Shown piece by piece: positions 34,501-48,500 of a DNA stretch of 64,000 nucleotides. The DNA lies in NCBI RefSeq assembly GCF_035222485.1, contig NC_085925.1, forward strand, positions 806,001-870,000, in the 5' to 3' direction. Each line of letters begins with the position of its first letter. Position 1 is the stretch's first letter. The notes under the pieces were generated by a model. The model had not been told where the DNA came from, did not search any database, and saw only the letters and a list, made by a program, of their open reading frames with translations. Both the position numbers and the translations under genes were made by a program. The stretch comes from Podospora pseudoanserina (taxonomy: Eukaryota > Ascomycota > Sordariomycetes > Sordariales > Podosporaceae).

Positions 34501-37500
34501 GTTCGGGAAGCAAACCCATCGTGTATAAAAAAATATATTAAAAATTAAGAAAAAGAAGCGCGTTCCTTTCAAGTTCTTGGCCTTGAAGTTGAGGTTTTGG
34601 GAGACAAGGTTACATTCCACCCCAGTCTTCACCCCCATGAGGGCTACCTATATCATAGCTCTGATATACCCTTCGCTTCGAACCAAAGACAAAAATCATC
34701 ACCTCAATAATAAGCTGGTAGCTCGCTTGGATGCACGTTCTTGATACATCAGGTTTGCGATCACATGACTACGTTGTTTTTATTTCCCCGACATCGGGTT
34801 CTTTTCATTGATGACCCAGGTACAGGTATCATCACATATGGGCTTCAAGTTGGCGTTGCATCCTCCACATAGCATATGCGTCTGCATTAGCTTCACGAAT
34901 TCAACGTTTGAGATAGATCACTTGCATATACGCTTGTTGTTCAAAACGAAAAGTAAGAAAGAAAAAAACTCAACTACCGGAATTGATTCTGCAATAGACT
35001 CCAAGCGATGGCAACATCACACGGGGAAGACCTCTATTTCAAAATACATCATGCATACCACTGTAAGGAGGAATCAAATAAAAAAAAAGCGCGGGGTGCA
35101 TATGCATCATGTACGTACCGTGATGCTCTAACTGGCCCTGAGAGAGACCGTTGGGAAACAAGAAATGTTCGGTTACGGTACTGCAAGTTTGTCTATCTTT
35201 AGCAAGCTCTGGGACACCGCTGGATATGGGGAAGGCGGATGATGAGATGTGAAAGAGTATCGGCACCTGCCTTGTTGCCAACAGCTAGTCTTTTCTGGTA
35301 GCTGAACGACGAGATATGCAAGATGCATGCAAGATAAGATCTGGGCTTGGCTCTGAGTGAGATAGTGTCGGATCAAAGGTTGTCCCAGTTCGATCTATTA
35401 TATTGACTTTGACAACTCTAGAGTAGTGTGGGGTTGGGTTTCAGTGGCTTGTGTCTCTGTCTCTCTTTGAACAGCTTTCGTATGTGTATTTCCAAGCATG
35501 CTCGTTCGGCCTTTGAGGACCCTGACGGCCAAAGCTCGAACCCTTAAAAAACTTTACACAGAGGTAGCGTTTGGCTTTGAGTAATCTTGTTGTGTCTATA
35601 CACAGTCCTGATCTCCCTGTCTGTGTTTCGCTAGTTTTAGTTCTTGACTTTGGAGCTTCAAAGACTTCAGCTTCTCACTCACTCTCTCAACTGCACTCAA
35701 CAACGCCTTCACAAAACATTGACAGAGGTCAACATGTTATTTAATATGGAAGTCTCACGGATCCCCAACACTTTGTCTTGCCTGCACCCAAGTGAATCCT
35801 GGAGCTTCAAGGTATCTACCGTCCCATGCTTCAGTCTACCTATCGCAAGACTCGAGACAGCTCAGCATCGCGCTCACCTTAACACCTACCAAAGACACAA
35901 TGCTAGCCATCCTTAACTTGTTGCTTCAAAGGTTTTTCAACACCGTACCGGACACTGTCGCCACCTTATTCGGCTCTCTCAGCTCCCTCAGCTCACTCCA
36001 CCAAAGTCTCCATCTCCTTCCTTCAGCTCAGCCAAACTCCACTCCATCCATCGGCTCCCAGCAAGCATTCGCCATGTTGATGATGCCTTCACCTCCCACC
36101 CCCATCTCCACCAAAAAGCCCAACGCTCATGCGATGCTCCTTTCTTCACCCTCTTAAAATCCCAACTCCAAAAGACCCCATCCAAAACCCCATCACGAAA
36201 AAAAACCCACCAGATCGGAACCCCCGGTAGCGACCTTCATGGTTCACCAAACCCACCAAACTGTCATCGATTCCACACATCATGCCCTCCCTTCCCATCC
36301 CCACCACCGTTCCCTCGTCCGATATTCTCATTTCTTTTGTTTTGAACCGATTCAACATCTCGATCCAAACTCCACCAAAGGAGCTTCCCACCAAACCCTC
36401 CCCACAAAACTCCGTCCCCTTCGGACAACCACCATCTCCTCCCAAACCATGGACTACCCTGTCATCCTTTATGGACAACAAACTTCCTCCACGCACCCCC
36501 TGCCAAACCCTCCCTAACCCACGTGGATTTCGCAATTGTGATTGATAGATGTGATCAACCAAACCAACTTCAGCTTCAACGGTCCCAATTTCACCACCAC
36601 GTGGCTTACCCAACATGATAACCACCCCTCCGGCAACGCTAACTAGTGTAAACCACTCCCTTCGATCACGTTTGCCCAAGAGTTCCAGAAGCTCTTGGTA
36701 TGTACACAAGAAAAGAAAACCGGCGCCGTCTCCCTCACCATAATGCAAACCAAATCTTGGCATTCAAACCCCCAGTATCCCTCGTGCCCCGACACACCGA
36801 TGACCACGTTTTTCTCTCTCTTCTCCTCGGAGCTCACGCCGAACCGGCAATCCGGAGGGGAGGGGTGCGTGTTTCGCCATCCAACCCCGAAAGGTAGTCA
36901 ACTCCGATATCCGTCCCCCCTCCCGGCCAATAACCCAGCTCCGAGCGGGACGGGGGTGAGGTGGTGACTGACTTGAACCCTGAGGTCCAGCACGTCCAGG
37001 AACGAAACACCCTCCCCCCCTCCTCCTCCAAAAATGACCTATCACCACACCTACTACTGCTACTGCTACTACGCCAGCTCCAGCCATGCGTGTATGTACG
37101 GGTAAAACCCAACTACTCCTAGTCAGGAACGCCCCCACTCGTCCCCCTACCTTCCTGAGTGCGAAACCATCCCATCATCACCTAAGCCACCAACTGTACA
37201 GCCCGCCCTCAAAAGCTTCTAGCCTCCAGTGATAGAAGCCCATAGCGCACGCACTGCGCTGCCCATCTCATCACCTATCCAGGGCGGCATCAATCAGCAA
37301 AAACAATGTCTTAAACATCCTTGTGCAATTGTGTCATGCCTTGTAGTGTCCCCAAGTCATCATTGTCCATGCGTACACTTACACCACCAAAATGTCGTGA
37401 CCCAACCTGCATTAGTAGGTAGCCAGCCCTCCTAATACAAACCTGGGCACTCAACCACCAATCACCTCCCCCCTTCGCATTCGTCTCAACTTCCTGCATT

Positions 37501-38160
37501 ACCCTCTTTCTTTCTACGGATACCAAAACCCTGAAACACACAAGCCCTCCCCTTACCCCCTCCTCAAAGACCCGTTCTGGACACACGGCAGAAGTGAGGG
37601 GCAGAACGCACAGACCCTATCTGCATGTCAATCTGTCCAGTGACATCGGGACTTCGGCCCTCTAGTCGTAGTGTGCATCCTACAATTCACCACAACCAGA
37701 AAGGAAACAATAAAATCTCTTTTACATACCTGTTTCTGGCTCCAGTCTTTGCCCTTGTCTAATGTAGACTCCATCTTCAGCCCGTGTTTGCATAATCAAA
37801 CGTCAATGCTCTTGCAGAGAGAAAATCCTCATTGTTACACCCCCCCCTTCCCTCGCTGGTAGGCAAAGGTGGATTGATGACAGTAAGGAGAGGGGTCTGC
37901 TTGAACAGTGGCGTCGTCCAGACCGTTTGCTAGCGTCATTAGTTTCACTCCAACTTTCATGCTTCAATCTTCTTTTCCGAATCCTCTCGCCGGTGCTCCG
38001 CCCAAAAGTGGACAAGCAGAATCAACCAACAAGCAAGCCCAAAAAAAATCCACAAACTCGTAGCGTTCGTGCCGGTGTCATTTCGGCCTTCCTGGTGACA
38101 ACGCCTCGTGGGTTAGCCGGGTGCGAGATATCAATTTTCTTTGAGAAAAGCCAAAACGTC
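31501..38160. other. Gene-free interval, part 1 (somewhat AT-richer)
   Basis: No protein or RNA gene can be supported in 6.7 kb. Composition is visibly richer in A/T than the gene-dense part (about 31.9-35.7 kb), with G runs at 31611-31620 and 31927-31938. The longest frame is 36146-36763 minus (205 codons), Gly-rich with no domain. A + strand frame at 36541-36965, interrupted once, is described separately. Polypyrimidine and CAC-rich sequence dominates 35.7-37.6 kb on the + strand. Confidence 0.5.
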
Positions 38161-41100
38161 TACTAGCCCGATAAGCTTAGAGTATATGTGGAATGCTGCG
38201 GCGTGGTCAAACGGTTTTGATGAGCGTCGGTCTCATATATCGACCTGATAAACCTGAGCCCTTCTTGGAAAGTGGTAGATGAACAATACCATAACCTCTT
38301 GGGTCGTAGAAATGCTTCATCATGTATGTCATCCCCCATCCTGTCCTGTAACAGCACAACATGGCCAGTACCAAACAAACAGCAGCGTAGCAGCAAAGCA
38401 GGAATCCCCGACCAAATTACGCACATCCAGCAGTGTCCGTCCCCCTTCGTCCACAACCGCTAATCTCTCCACTCTTCCCTCGTGAAGGCATCGTCAGAAT
38501 CCAACTCCAGTTACGTATCCGTCCGCTCCACATGGTTGGCAGCAGCCAGAGCACAGACAAGGCTTGGCATCTGAGTTTGACAGCGCCGAGAAAATAGCGT
38601 GGGCTAGGGTTCCTGGTTCCCCAGCGTCACACTAGCCCGACAGGCTAAAAAGGCCGAGCAGCTCATCTCTATCATTGGCCCGTTTGGCCTTCCATGGACC
38701 GTCGAAATCGAGAAAGGGACCCTAACCCCTCAGCAGCTTGGCCTGAATCTTTCTATCCCCGATCCCTGTTGGAGAAGGGTGAAGGGGAGCCCCCGCTTTT
38801 GCTTGCTGAAGAAGTGGTGATCCTCTCACACCCTGTAGTGTAGGTGGTGGTGTTGTGATAGCAACCATCGTCCAAGACAAACGGCTCCAGGCTGGCTGGT
38901 AGGGTGGTGACCATAGTGCCAGTTTCGCTTTCGTGAATACAAAGCTCTGAAAACTCTGCGCAATCCGGACAAACTGGGAACGCAAGCGATGGTTGCAGTG
39001 ACAGTGGAGGTTGCCATTGAGGAGGACTGACTTGCAGCGACCGAGCGAGTGAGGGGCCGGCCCGTTGAAAAAAAAGCAACAAGCATCAAAGTCAAAGAGC
39101 ATCACGATTGCTGATGACCCCCTCCATCCACAGTTCACGATATCTTTGCGTTGCAAAGGAAACATGATGGTGGGTGTAGGACAATGCATAATGTCCAAGG
39201 TCGGAGCAATCCTTGACGATGGGAAGACTCAGCTCGCATGATGTCTTTTGATGAGGTTTACGGGCTGCTCACCAGAGCGAAGATCGCTTCCCTACGCTAT
39301 TGGAATTGTTGGCTAACGCTTTGCTTGGTGCTGACATGGAGCAGGGACACACCTGGTTATTATTAGCCTCTGATATTCTTCTCGTTTTCAACAACGGATC
39401 AAGTGAACGGGCGAACCACCGCTTTGGGAGCAGGGTCCAACTGGACAAGATCGTCGATGTTCTTCTTACCCTAGTTTCTGTTGCTTGATGGAATTGTTGT
39501 GAAGAAGCCCTCATCCTGGACTTTCATCAATTGACCAACTCTCAAGCCTCACGACTGGCAGAGCTGATGAAGGAGGATCTCGGCCAATCCGGGCTTTTGA
39601 CTCCCGGCCATACCCCTGTTGGGTTGGAGAGAAGGGGAAGCTAAACCCGAGCTTCTGGGGCCGGAATACCACCCAGGCCACGTGCAGATCATGCGGGGTT
39701 GGCGAGCACAACGAGACTTTGCCCCTACCAGAGACATCTTCCGCGCCGAAAGGTCTTCTCATCGTTGACGAGCATACGATTCTTGGTACGAATCGGAGAA
39801 TGAGTGAAAGCTATTCATATGTCGTCCATCCTTGCCATTCGACAGAAATTCCTCTTCGTGCCATGCATGCTGGAGGGGCGGGAACGCCGCTGTTTCGTAG
39901 AACTCCAGCTGGATGGAAGCCACTATCTCACCGGTCGTCAAGGATGAAGATGGATGGCGGGCGGGTGGTGGCCTGACTGGCTTCGGCACGTTGGGACATG
40001 TTGAAGAATCCCAGTCTAGCCTTGGGCTTTACCTGCATGTCTCAGGTCGGTTAACAGCTTCTTTCCAAAAGCATCAGGTTCTATGCCGCACTAGTGTCAA
40101 TCTGGATGAAGAAGTGTTTCAAATCTGAGGGCTTTACACTCAAAGGGATTCTGTCCACTACGTGTTTCGAATCTCCTACAAAGCAGAGATGGCACAATCA
40201 AGTAGTCAACTCGAATGCCGCCATTTCCACACACATTCCTGGCGTCAATGCCCTAGCAAAGGAGATCAAAGTTCCCGGTGTTCCAAGACTTGGCCACGTG
40301 CAAAGCCGTCATCACAGCTAGCCACGCCAGGTTGAATTCATGTCGATCAAATCCCGAGGGAGCGGTGAGCTACTTGTCCAGTCCAGGCTCCAATGAGGCT
40401 GTTGGGTCGTGAAATTGCGATTCGGAGGTTTCGGCTTCCGGAAGTTCCCTACGTTTTCCCTGGTGCCTGCCGAGCTGAACTGAGGTCATTTTGATGTCCT
40501 GCTCGTAAGATAAAACTATTCGTGATTTAACCAGTCCGGGAATTGGTGGCCATTGTGGAAATGTCTGTGCCATCCAGTCTGGGGAATCCTAGATGGTCTC
40601 CTTTAGAATCCCACCGGCGGTGCTCGCCTCAACCATTGTGGTGGAGCGCCTTGGTGAGGTTGAGCGTTCAGCCCCAAATCCACAGGCTCGGGAGAAGACT
40701 GACCATTGCGATAGCTCATCTCCGCTCTCGGTAATCGGAATCGACACGAGGTCATCGTTTCTTCAAGTGCATTGTACAGATGTCTTGATCGTAGAGCGAT
40801 GTCCAGTCTTTGGAACCACCATTGTGGAATCCATAAGCCGGTTCTTCTCCCGAAAAGCAGCAGCCTACCATACTATCCCTACTGGATCGGGTGATCAACA
40901 TCTCACAGTTGGGGGGGTGTTTCTCTTGGCAATTGGTGAAGGCATCCAGCTCTTGGACAAATCATCGGTCTGGTCCGAACGGGCAACCCCCCCTGATCCG
41001 ACAAGTCGATGGCCTCCTGAGTCGACAGCGCAATGTTTTCGAAAGGCCATCGCCCCATAATTCTTTGGCAGATAGCGGTGGCTGAGCAAAAGATTTGCAC

Positions 41101-44100
41101 GTTGGAGTTGCTCAAGGGCAGCCACCAGAAACGCGCTTGCTCCCACCCGAGGCATTCGGTAGGAACGACCCATGATGTTTGCAACGAGCGTTCAATATTG
41201 CCACCCTGGACGGCCTCGTCGGAGGGTTCTCCTTTTGCCAGCCGCGGGGCATTTGCTCTTCCCATGGTATATCTGGACAACAGTCAGTTGACTGCTGAAG
41301 AGCATCACGAAGTGAACATACCCACAACCATGCTGTACAGGACTTTGGCAGAAGGAGGAACCGAGTCCTGGTCTTTGATCCTATTTGATCATGTAATGCT
41401 TCCGTCCGCCAGACACCATGCCTCACCTGGATTACGAGACCAACGTATTTTTGCTGAGGTTTTGTACAACAATCCCTTGGCCCTCACTGTGAGCTGAGTA
41501 CGCCTTCCGAAGGGGAACTGGAGACAAGGATCGGTAGCCGGTGGCTGCAACTGCCTTGAAAGGGAGACCACGAAAGCCAGTCTGGTCTTCATTTGTTCCA
41601 CAACATGGGGCTAGAGGAACAGATAACCTTAAAATGACCATAGAAATACCATTGAGACGGATGCCATGCGGCAACCCGGATGGCGGCCAGCTGCATTCCA
41701 CATCATGGCAGTAAACTCACATTTCGAGCCAATATCATCTTTGCCCAATGCAGCTGGCCGATGCTCATGATAACCTCAACATCAAATGGCCGGATGTCTC
41801 CTGTGCACTAGGATCTCTAGAAAGCCGCAAGCCTAGATAGATAGACTGCAACCTGGTGGCGCCGAAGATACGAGAGCGGTGAGTGAAGCTGTTGCAGGCC
41901 CAAGTTGGCACTCGATAGTGCAACAACCTTGGTTCGACAACCACTCGCATCACGGCAGCGCAACACTCTCTCGTGTCTCGATATTGAGCGGCAATGACTT
42001 GTGCTGTCTGAGACCGTGATCAGACTGGGTGGCGGGCGCAGCGAGGGTACCATTCGCGAACAAGCCGCAGCAGCCATCACGAACGTAGAGGAATCCCTTC
42101 GACTCGAGTCGGAACTTCTTTGGTGGTGATATGTGCCTTGCCGATATGCAAGAGCGAGGAGACCAAGCCCGTTCGCCACGAACCGCTGCAGGGGAGACGG
42201 ATGCCAGAGCTAGGTTTTCTTGGCCCTGCGCCGCACGGTTTTGCAGAAGTTGAGTGCGCATACGCTATTCTCCGATAGGCATGGTGTTGTGGGTGAGTTT
42301 GGTGGATGACTGAATGGGATGCAAAAGACGACCATTATCGACGAGCGTGTGAGCGTGTGTGTGTCTCTGAATACTACATCCGCATTGATCTGTCAGTATC
42401 CGCTATTGGTATCGTCGCCTGTGATGGAAATAGATCCGCCGTAGGAGCAGTATACCGTTGATAGCCAAAAGGGCACCGAGAAAGCAGAACTCAGGTCAGT
42501 TTCGATCCCGGTTTTTGCTGGTTGGTTGGATCTGCGTTTGATTCTCCGGCCGTTGGAGGGTGTGAATGCCCCTCATCAGTTCAGTCATCACAGACTGACC
42601 GCCAGACCCGTCATGGAGGGGTGAGAAGGAGAGAGCGTGTGATAACCCCCCCTGAAGTGACGAAAGCGGGCAAGACGGTAAATCTTGGCCCTGGAAACAA
42701 AGTGCGATGCGGGATCGGCTCCTCTCCCGGAAGCCCGAGTACGGCGGGTCTAGCCAAGACCGTGAGCGTTCCTGGTGTTAGGAAACCAAGTGCCGGGAGG
42801 GCAGAGCCGGCCGTGTTTCTGAGATGACGAGTTCGGCTGCTGGCATTGTTCATGCTCGCATCGTTCCGGGCCAAAGGCATGAGCCTAGAAGACGATCTCG
42901 AGGCGATCATGAAAACAAGGCATCATCCATGACGGGGCTGCGGATGGGAGGATGAGTGAAGGTGAGGGTCGTCAACGGCGGCCGATCTGCAGGAGGACGT
43001 GGGAAGCTGCATGTGGATTCCTGTTTATCGACCAATTTGCCAGGCCTCTTTTCCCGGTCACATTGTCATGATATGGAGCGGTGAGGAATGGGCTCGAAAG
43101 GGAAGGACCATTACGAAGCACCTGGCAGAAAATACCGCGAGGAGGGTTCTGGGTTCTGATGGTGAAGCAAGAGCGATTCTGGACCCCCCACTTCAGGTGA
43201 AGCAGATGTGGCCTGTGCAGCAGGTTGCTCCTCTTCCAACCAATGGCGTGTAAGACAACGTTACACCCACCCAAAGAACCACCTCGATTCTTGTCACACA
43301 ACCGACCTGAGACCTTTAGGGCTCAGCGTCCCACGCAGGTACCGCCTGCCATCTGCCACTTGCCACCTGGCCGTCGATATCGGCTCTTTCTCAAGTCTTT
43401 CAAACTTTAAACAGCAAGTACTCCGTAGGACTGTCACCGTGATAGACCCTCACCTCTGTAACGATGCCACCGTGATGTAAGATATTCTAGCAGCCGTTGG
43501 ACATGACGTCCGGAAATGGAGCCAACTTTCGCCGTTCCACGTTTTGCCTCGGACTTGCTGCGAGTGATTGATCGATCAGTCAGCATTTTACTGAGTGGAC
43601 ATCGTATTGTTCCGGGGAAGCTCGCTCCTTCTCCCGGCCCACCAAATACGCAGTTGGACGTTGCCGGCGATAGCTGTGCCACACCCGGACAATTCGGGAA
43701 TCTTGTGCTGGGCCAGAGAGCTCCATGGAGCCTCTCCTGTGTACAGAGCAAGATTGCCGACGGCTGGATTGCACTTCAACTCGGCCGGGGGGACCTTGCT
43801 ATTGATTCAGCCCGCAGCCGGTCCGTCTGCGGCGAGAAGGTCATCAATATCGGCGTCGTACGATGTTTGCGTCCCTAAGATCTAGATGCTGGCTTAGGTA
43901 CTCCGTACTGAAGTTGAGAGAGGTTGAGCCCTGCTGGGCTAAACCATTCCTAATTCAGCGCAGCCCCTACCAGAACCGCGACGGCTCCGAAATGACCGAT
44001 CTCGTTTATCGTTGTGACAGGAAGATCTCAAACCAGCAGCAGTGATAGGATTGTTGTCGTGTTTGATGTATGCTCGTATCGACCTTGAAGATTGTGATGA

Positions 44101-47100
44101 GTGGTGGGTTGGTGACAGACCAACTCAAGAGGAACATGGCATTCTGCAGGCAAGTGATCAATTCTCGCTGCATGCAGATGCAGAGGCATAACAGCGGGAT
44201 GATATTGGCAAGGAGTCGCGGATCCTTGGTTGCCAACCGGGACGTTTGCCGGGCCTGGAAACACTCGACAAATCAGAGGGAATGCGCAACTGAGGCAAAA
44301 AAGTCTCGCCACAGCCTCTATGGATCTAAGGAGGCGGTCAGTGATAACTTCACATCAAAACGTTGCTGTGAAAGACCGAGCCTCGGAGAACAGGTTATTC
44401 CATCCTACCGGACTTGGATAAGACTTGTTTGTTGGTCCAAATTGCTTGCATTTGCGTGAATCTGGTCTGTGGTTGTTCCCATCATCGAGGACTGGAATGG
44501 CCGAGCCTGAAGCTGCGAACGCTTGGTCTGTGCAATCATGCAACAAACCATGGAAAACCCCAAGCTTTTGCGTTCGTCGCCACCAGCTGGTTTTTGTCGA
44601 TATATTGGTCGACTTAAAACTCCTTTCTTGTTTCGATTGCTTTCATGCTGCGCTCTGCCCTCCGTATTCTGCATCTAGAGCCCTCGTAATGCTTTAACCC
44701 CGACCTCGTAACCAGAGACCGGCAAAAAGGTAGGCCGAAGGCGAGTGAGGCAGTGGTTCAAGACAGAAAGCGAGGTGGGGTTGAGATGTTTTCTGTTTCG
44801 ACTCAGTTTCAGATGAAGTGATGAGATTGCGGCTTCCTATTGGATGTCACGATAGTCCGGGGCAGTTGAAGTCTTCCACGTGCAGCCACGTTTTATCCCT
44901 GCAGAGATCGCCCCGCCCTATCGTATCAAAATGACAGACTGAAGAGACTCGACTCTTGTGTGTTTTGCTTGAGCATTTCCAGCAGACTGCAGGTTCAAAC
45001 AAGAGTCTGACATTGATGCCACCAGGTGATCAGAAAAGAAATTGATCCCTCGGTCACCTTGCTTGGCTAACAGCGCGCGATGTCATCTGCCCCGCCATAG
45101 ACCCCACATACGACGACCACCCGCTCACCCCACACTTGGCTGGTTGCGGGGAGGTGATGAGAATGACGGAGATGCTTCGTTATTCAGACAAGCCATCCTG
45201 AGAAAGGGGGCACACCTCTTGGCCGAGCTCGGGTCACCGGGCCAGTGCTGTGCAGATGGCTTCACGAACTCCTGCTGGAACGGTCCATAGATCTGCACCC
45301 AAGCCACATATCGGTAAAGAGTTGCTGTCAAAAAGTCAAGAAATAGCAACAAAGCGTTGCGTCGGAGTTGTCAAGGACCAAACTCCCAGGTTGACAGGTT
45401 CGCCGCCAGAGTTGCACCAAAAGACTACCTTGATCCTCAGAATGCGGGGGACGGAAAGCAGAATAAAAAAAGTCTCCTTTCATCCCGCCTGGACACGGGC
45501 CTCAGGACCCTTCCCGCAGTGAATATCTCGAGAGTTGTGGCAAGAGGGTGCAAATGAGAAAGGGTTTGCGCATTGCAACATTCCATACCACACACACCAT
45601 CACACCTTGTAGACACACCTCAAAGACCAAACAGGATGGACTGCATCGGAGACCTGTTTTCCCAGCCCCTGACACACACACAGCTTGCCAGCTTGCGTAG
45701 AGGGGTGATGTCAGTCAGAAGTCCAACTAGGCACGTTGACGTTGTTAGGTATGGGTTCTATGTGCGTCAGGCATTACAAATATGACGCCTCTATATGCTG
45801 CCCGAGACTAGCGTTGTTTCTGACTTGACGATATCAGAGCGTACATAGGCGATTGCGAGGGCTGCACCTACTATGCCTATCCCATCCCACCATCATCCCT
45901 TCATAGACAGAAACGGCACTTGTCTTCCTAATCTAGTCATTGGGGCTTTCGGCCTTTGAAGCAAGCAGGCAGGCAGGCGGGCAGACGAGCAGACGGGACA
46001 TCCTACAACTATCGTGCCGTGCTGGTCTGGGGTACATTTGCAGATGCTTTACAGACTGGCCGCATGAGCTGCCAACTCATTCCTTTGTGCCGTGGTCCCT
46101 CGGATCACAGAGTAGGTAAGTTGATATCTTTTGTATGTTTCTGCTTTTGATGCCACCACGGATCCACAAGACGTCGCATCCTTGCTGGTTCATCAAGGGT
46201 AGCAGAGTGCAGTGCGGGCAACCCTGCTCACCCCGCCATCGTTCATGGTGATGATGTGGAGCAGCCAATCATGCTCCAGGGCAGCACACCAAACCTGCCG
46301 CGCACAGACTCTATCCACCAGAAGACCGGCCGCGCTCAGGCTTTGGAACAAGAGATTCTTTGCACGACAGATCTTGATCAAAAGAGATGAAAACGTGGAG
46401 GCAACAGAGGTCCGAAAGAGGAAGCCGCGAAATGCCCTGGGAAACCAAAGAAGTGTCTCGGATCGAAATCTCACAAGCGCCAGCAGCCGCCGTTTGCCGC
46501 AAGCGAGCAAAGCTTCAAACTCTATTCACCCAACCCACAGCGGGACTCAGATACCTGGTTTGTTGGAGTTCCTGAGCAGCAACATCGATAACCTCACCCC
46601 TCAATGGACGTCATTCGCTTCGCCTGCCTGCAGACAGAGTTTTTCATCTCCTGCGATGCGGTGAAGGGCAGAACTTGATGGCTGGCCACGCTACGAGCCG
46701 TGTCTGCATCGTTCCTTCACAGCTTCCCCCACACCAAGCAGCACCGGCCACACCTCCTGTCGATGCATTCTCTGCCGCCTCACCGTCCGTCATGTGAGCC
46801 CTCTCCTTCCTGGCCCCTTCTCGCCGAAGCATTCGGTATTTAAGCGAAACAATGTTACAGCGGCTTTTATTTACATACTGATTCAGCGGCCGGTCAAGCA
46901 TGAACCCCTCCGTCGACGCAGCGGTGAGCCGGACGTCATGTACCGGTACCCCTCCCGTCGGTGGGTTCCACATCCGGCCTCCGTTCCTCTAAAAATGCTC
47001 GAGCCACATCTCCCAAGCAGCCAGTTTTGCTGCCGTCTGCCCCCTCCTCATAACGACGACAGCGACCTAGACCGGCATCCGAGCCGTCCCGCGGCCGGCG

Positions 47101-48500
47101 TTGCGGCCTTCTACATGCTTTTCCTGCAAATCATGTCCTTCCCTCTTTTTCAAGCCACCCGTCGTTGCTTTGGGGTGTCGCTTCCCCGCAAAAGGACCAG
47201 CTTACCTGCTGCTCACCTACAGTCCCTTTCTCATGCGATGCACTGCAACATCTAGAAACGCCACAATGGTATTGGAAGAACCACCTGTTTCAGCTCTCTG
47301 GTAGCGGCAGCACACTTCACGTCTGTCGAATCGTCGTCGGTGGAGAGACGGGAGGGCTCTATCACGGGTCTGGCCATGGTGTTGAGAACACCGGACTTCC
47401 CAGCGGGGGTATCCAGACCTCAGAATCATTTCTACGGTTCGAAATTTTGCACAATTACATACGGCATAGGACATATATTGTTTTTCGCCCTCCGCACAGC
47501 GGCGGCATCTCACAGTGGCTGTTGTCCCAGCAAAGCCTATAGCAGGCCTGCTAAAAACCACTGTCGATGGCCACGGCACGTCGTCCTCCAGCCGTCTTCC
47601 TTGCCATTCCGAGGGTTGAGAATATGGGGAATCCTTGTCAGACGGGTTCATCAGGCCCACGACAATCTCGAGGATTTCTCTGTTTCTGTGTTGCAATGAG
47701 GATGGTGGTGAGCCTTCCATTTCCACCAATGAGGAGTCTGATAGCTGGGGTGAACTTGAACAGAATTTCCCGTCAAACGAGTGCGGTGCTGGCCGCGACC
47801 TTGGGAACTGGACCAATCGATTACAATTTACTGGGCACTCAGCGGTGGTCTGGGCCCTGGTTTTCTAGGCCAAGCCCTAGCCTGACCATCTTGCTGGAGC
47901 CACTTGATCCCCCAAGACCCCTCAGGAGATACGCAAAGCTTACCCTGACACCAGCCTCTATCCACAGGGCTATAACACAGGCATCGCTGTGATATCGCCT
48001 AAAGCAGAAGCTTTCCGCAGTTTGGTACACTAGAAAAACTAGTAATAACTGTTGGCTAAGAATCACAGCACACGAGGCGAGGCCTTGTTGACCGGCCGAC
48101 ACACAGGATGGCCCCTGGACGGCGCCCTATTGCAATATTGACTGGAGGCTCTTCATTGCTAATCGTGAGCGGGGTTGGATGCGACCTTGGGATCATCACC
48201 TTTCACTGGTGTCCACAAAGAACGATCCAGCTCCTGCAATGCTTCATCATGCGGATATTCGCCAAATGCAAAGCACTTATCCGATCGATCCAACGATACG
48301 ACTAACGATGGCTAAGCAGGCCGTCCAGGATCCTCACCGCTTGACCAATCTCCCCTCGGCCTCTAGTTCCAGCGCATCCATGATCGCAGGCACGCGGGGC
48401 AACCACCATGAGGATGTTTACCAACTCCATCATGGCTTGATGTCTGTGAAACGCAGAAACAAGAAATGCCTCTGGGACAAAACAAAATCACTTTAGCCTT
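38161..48500. other. Gene-free interval, part 2 (balanced composition)
   Basis: 10.3 kb in which all frames are short (60-199 codons), overlap on both strands and lack recognisable motifs. The longest is 47217-47816 minus (199 codons). Composition is near-balanced, without the C-to-G gene signature seen elsewhere. TACTCCGTA-type words occur (about 43418 and 43905). I see no terminal repeats, target-site duplications or transposase/polymerase motifs. Decayed coding sequence cannot be excluded. Confidence 0.45.

Noticed and set aside
36146-36763. 205-codon Gly-rich minus-strand frame
   Set aside because: It is the complement of a C/A-rich stretch, which removes stops on that strand; no motif is seen.
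39385-39399. Fifteen bases identical to the start of 5.8S rRNA (TTTCAACAACGGATC)
   Set aside because: The similarity stops immediately on both sides; no rRNA or ITS sequence follows, so it is taken as coincidence.
47217-47816. 199-codon minus-strand frame in the gene-free interval
   Set aside because: Overlapped by + strand frames of similar length; no family resemblance.
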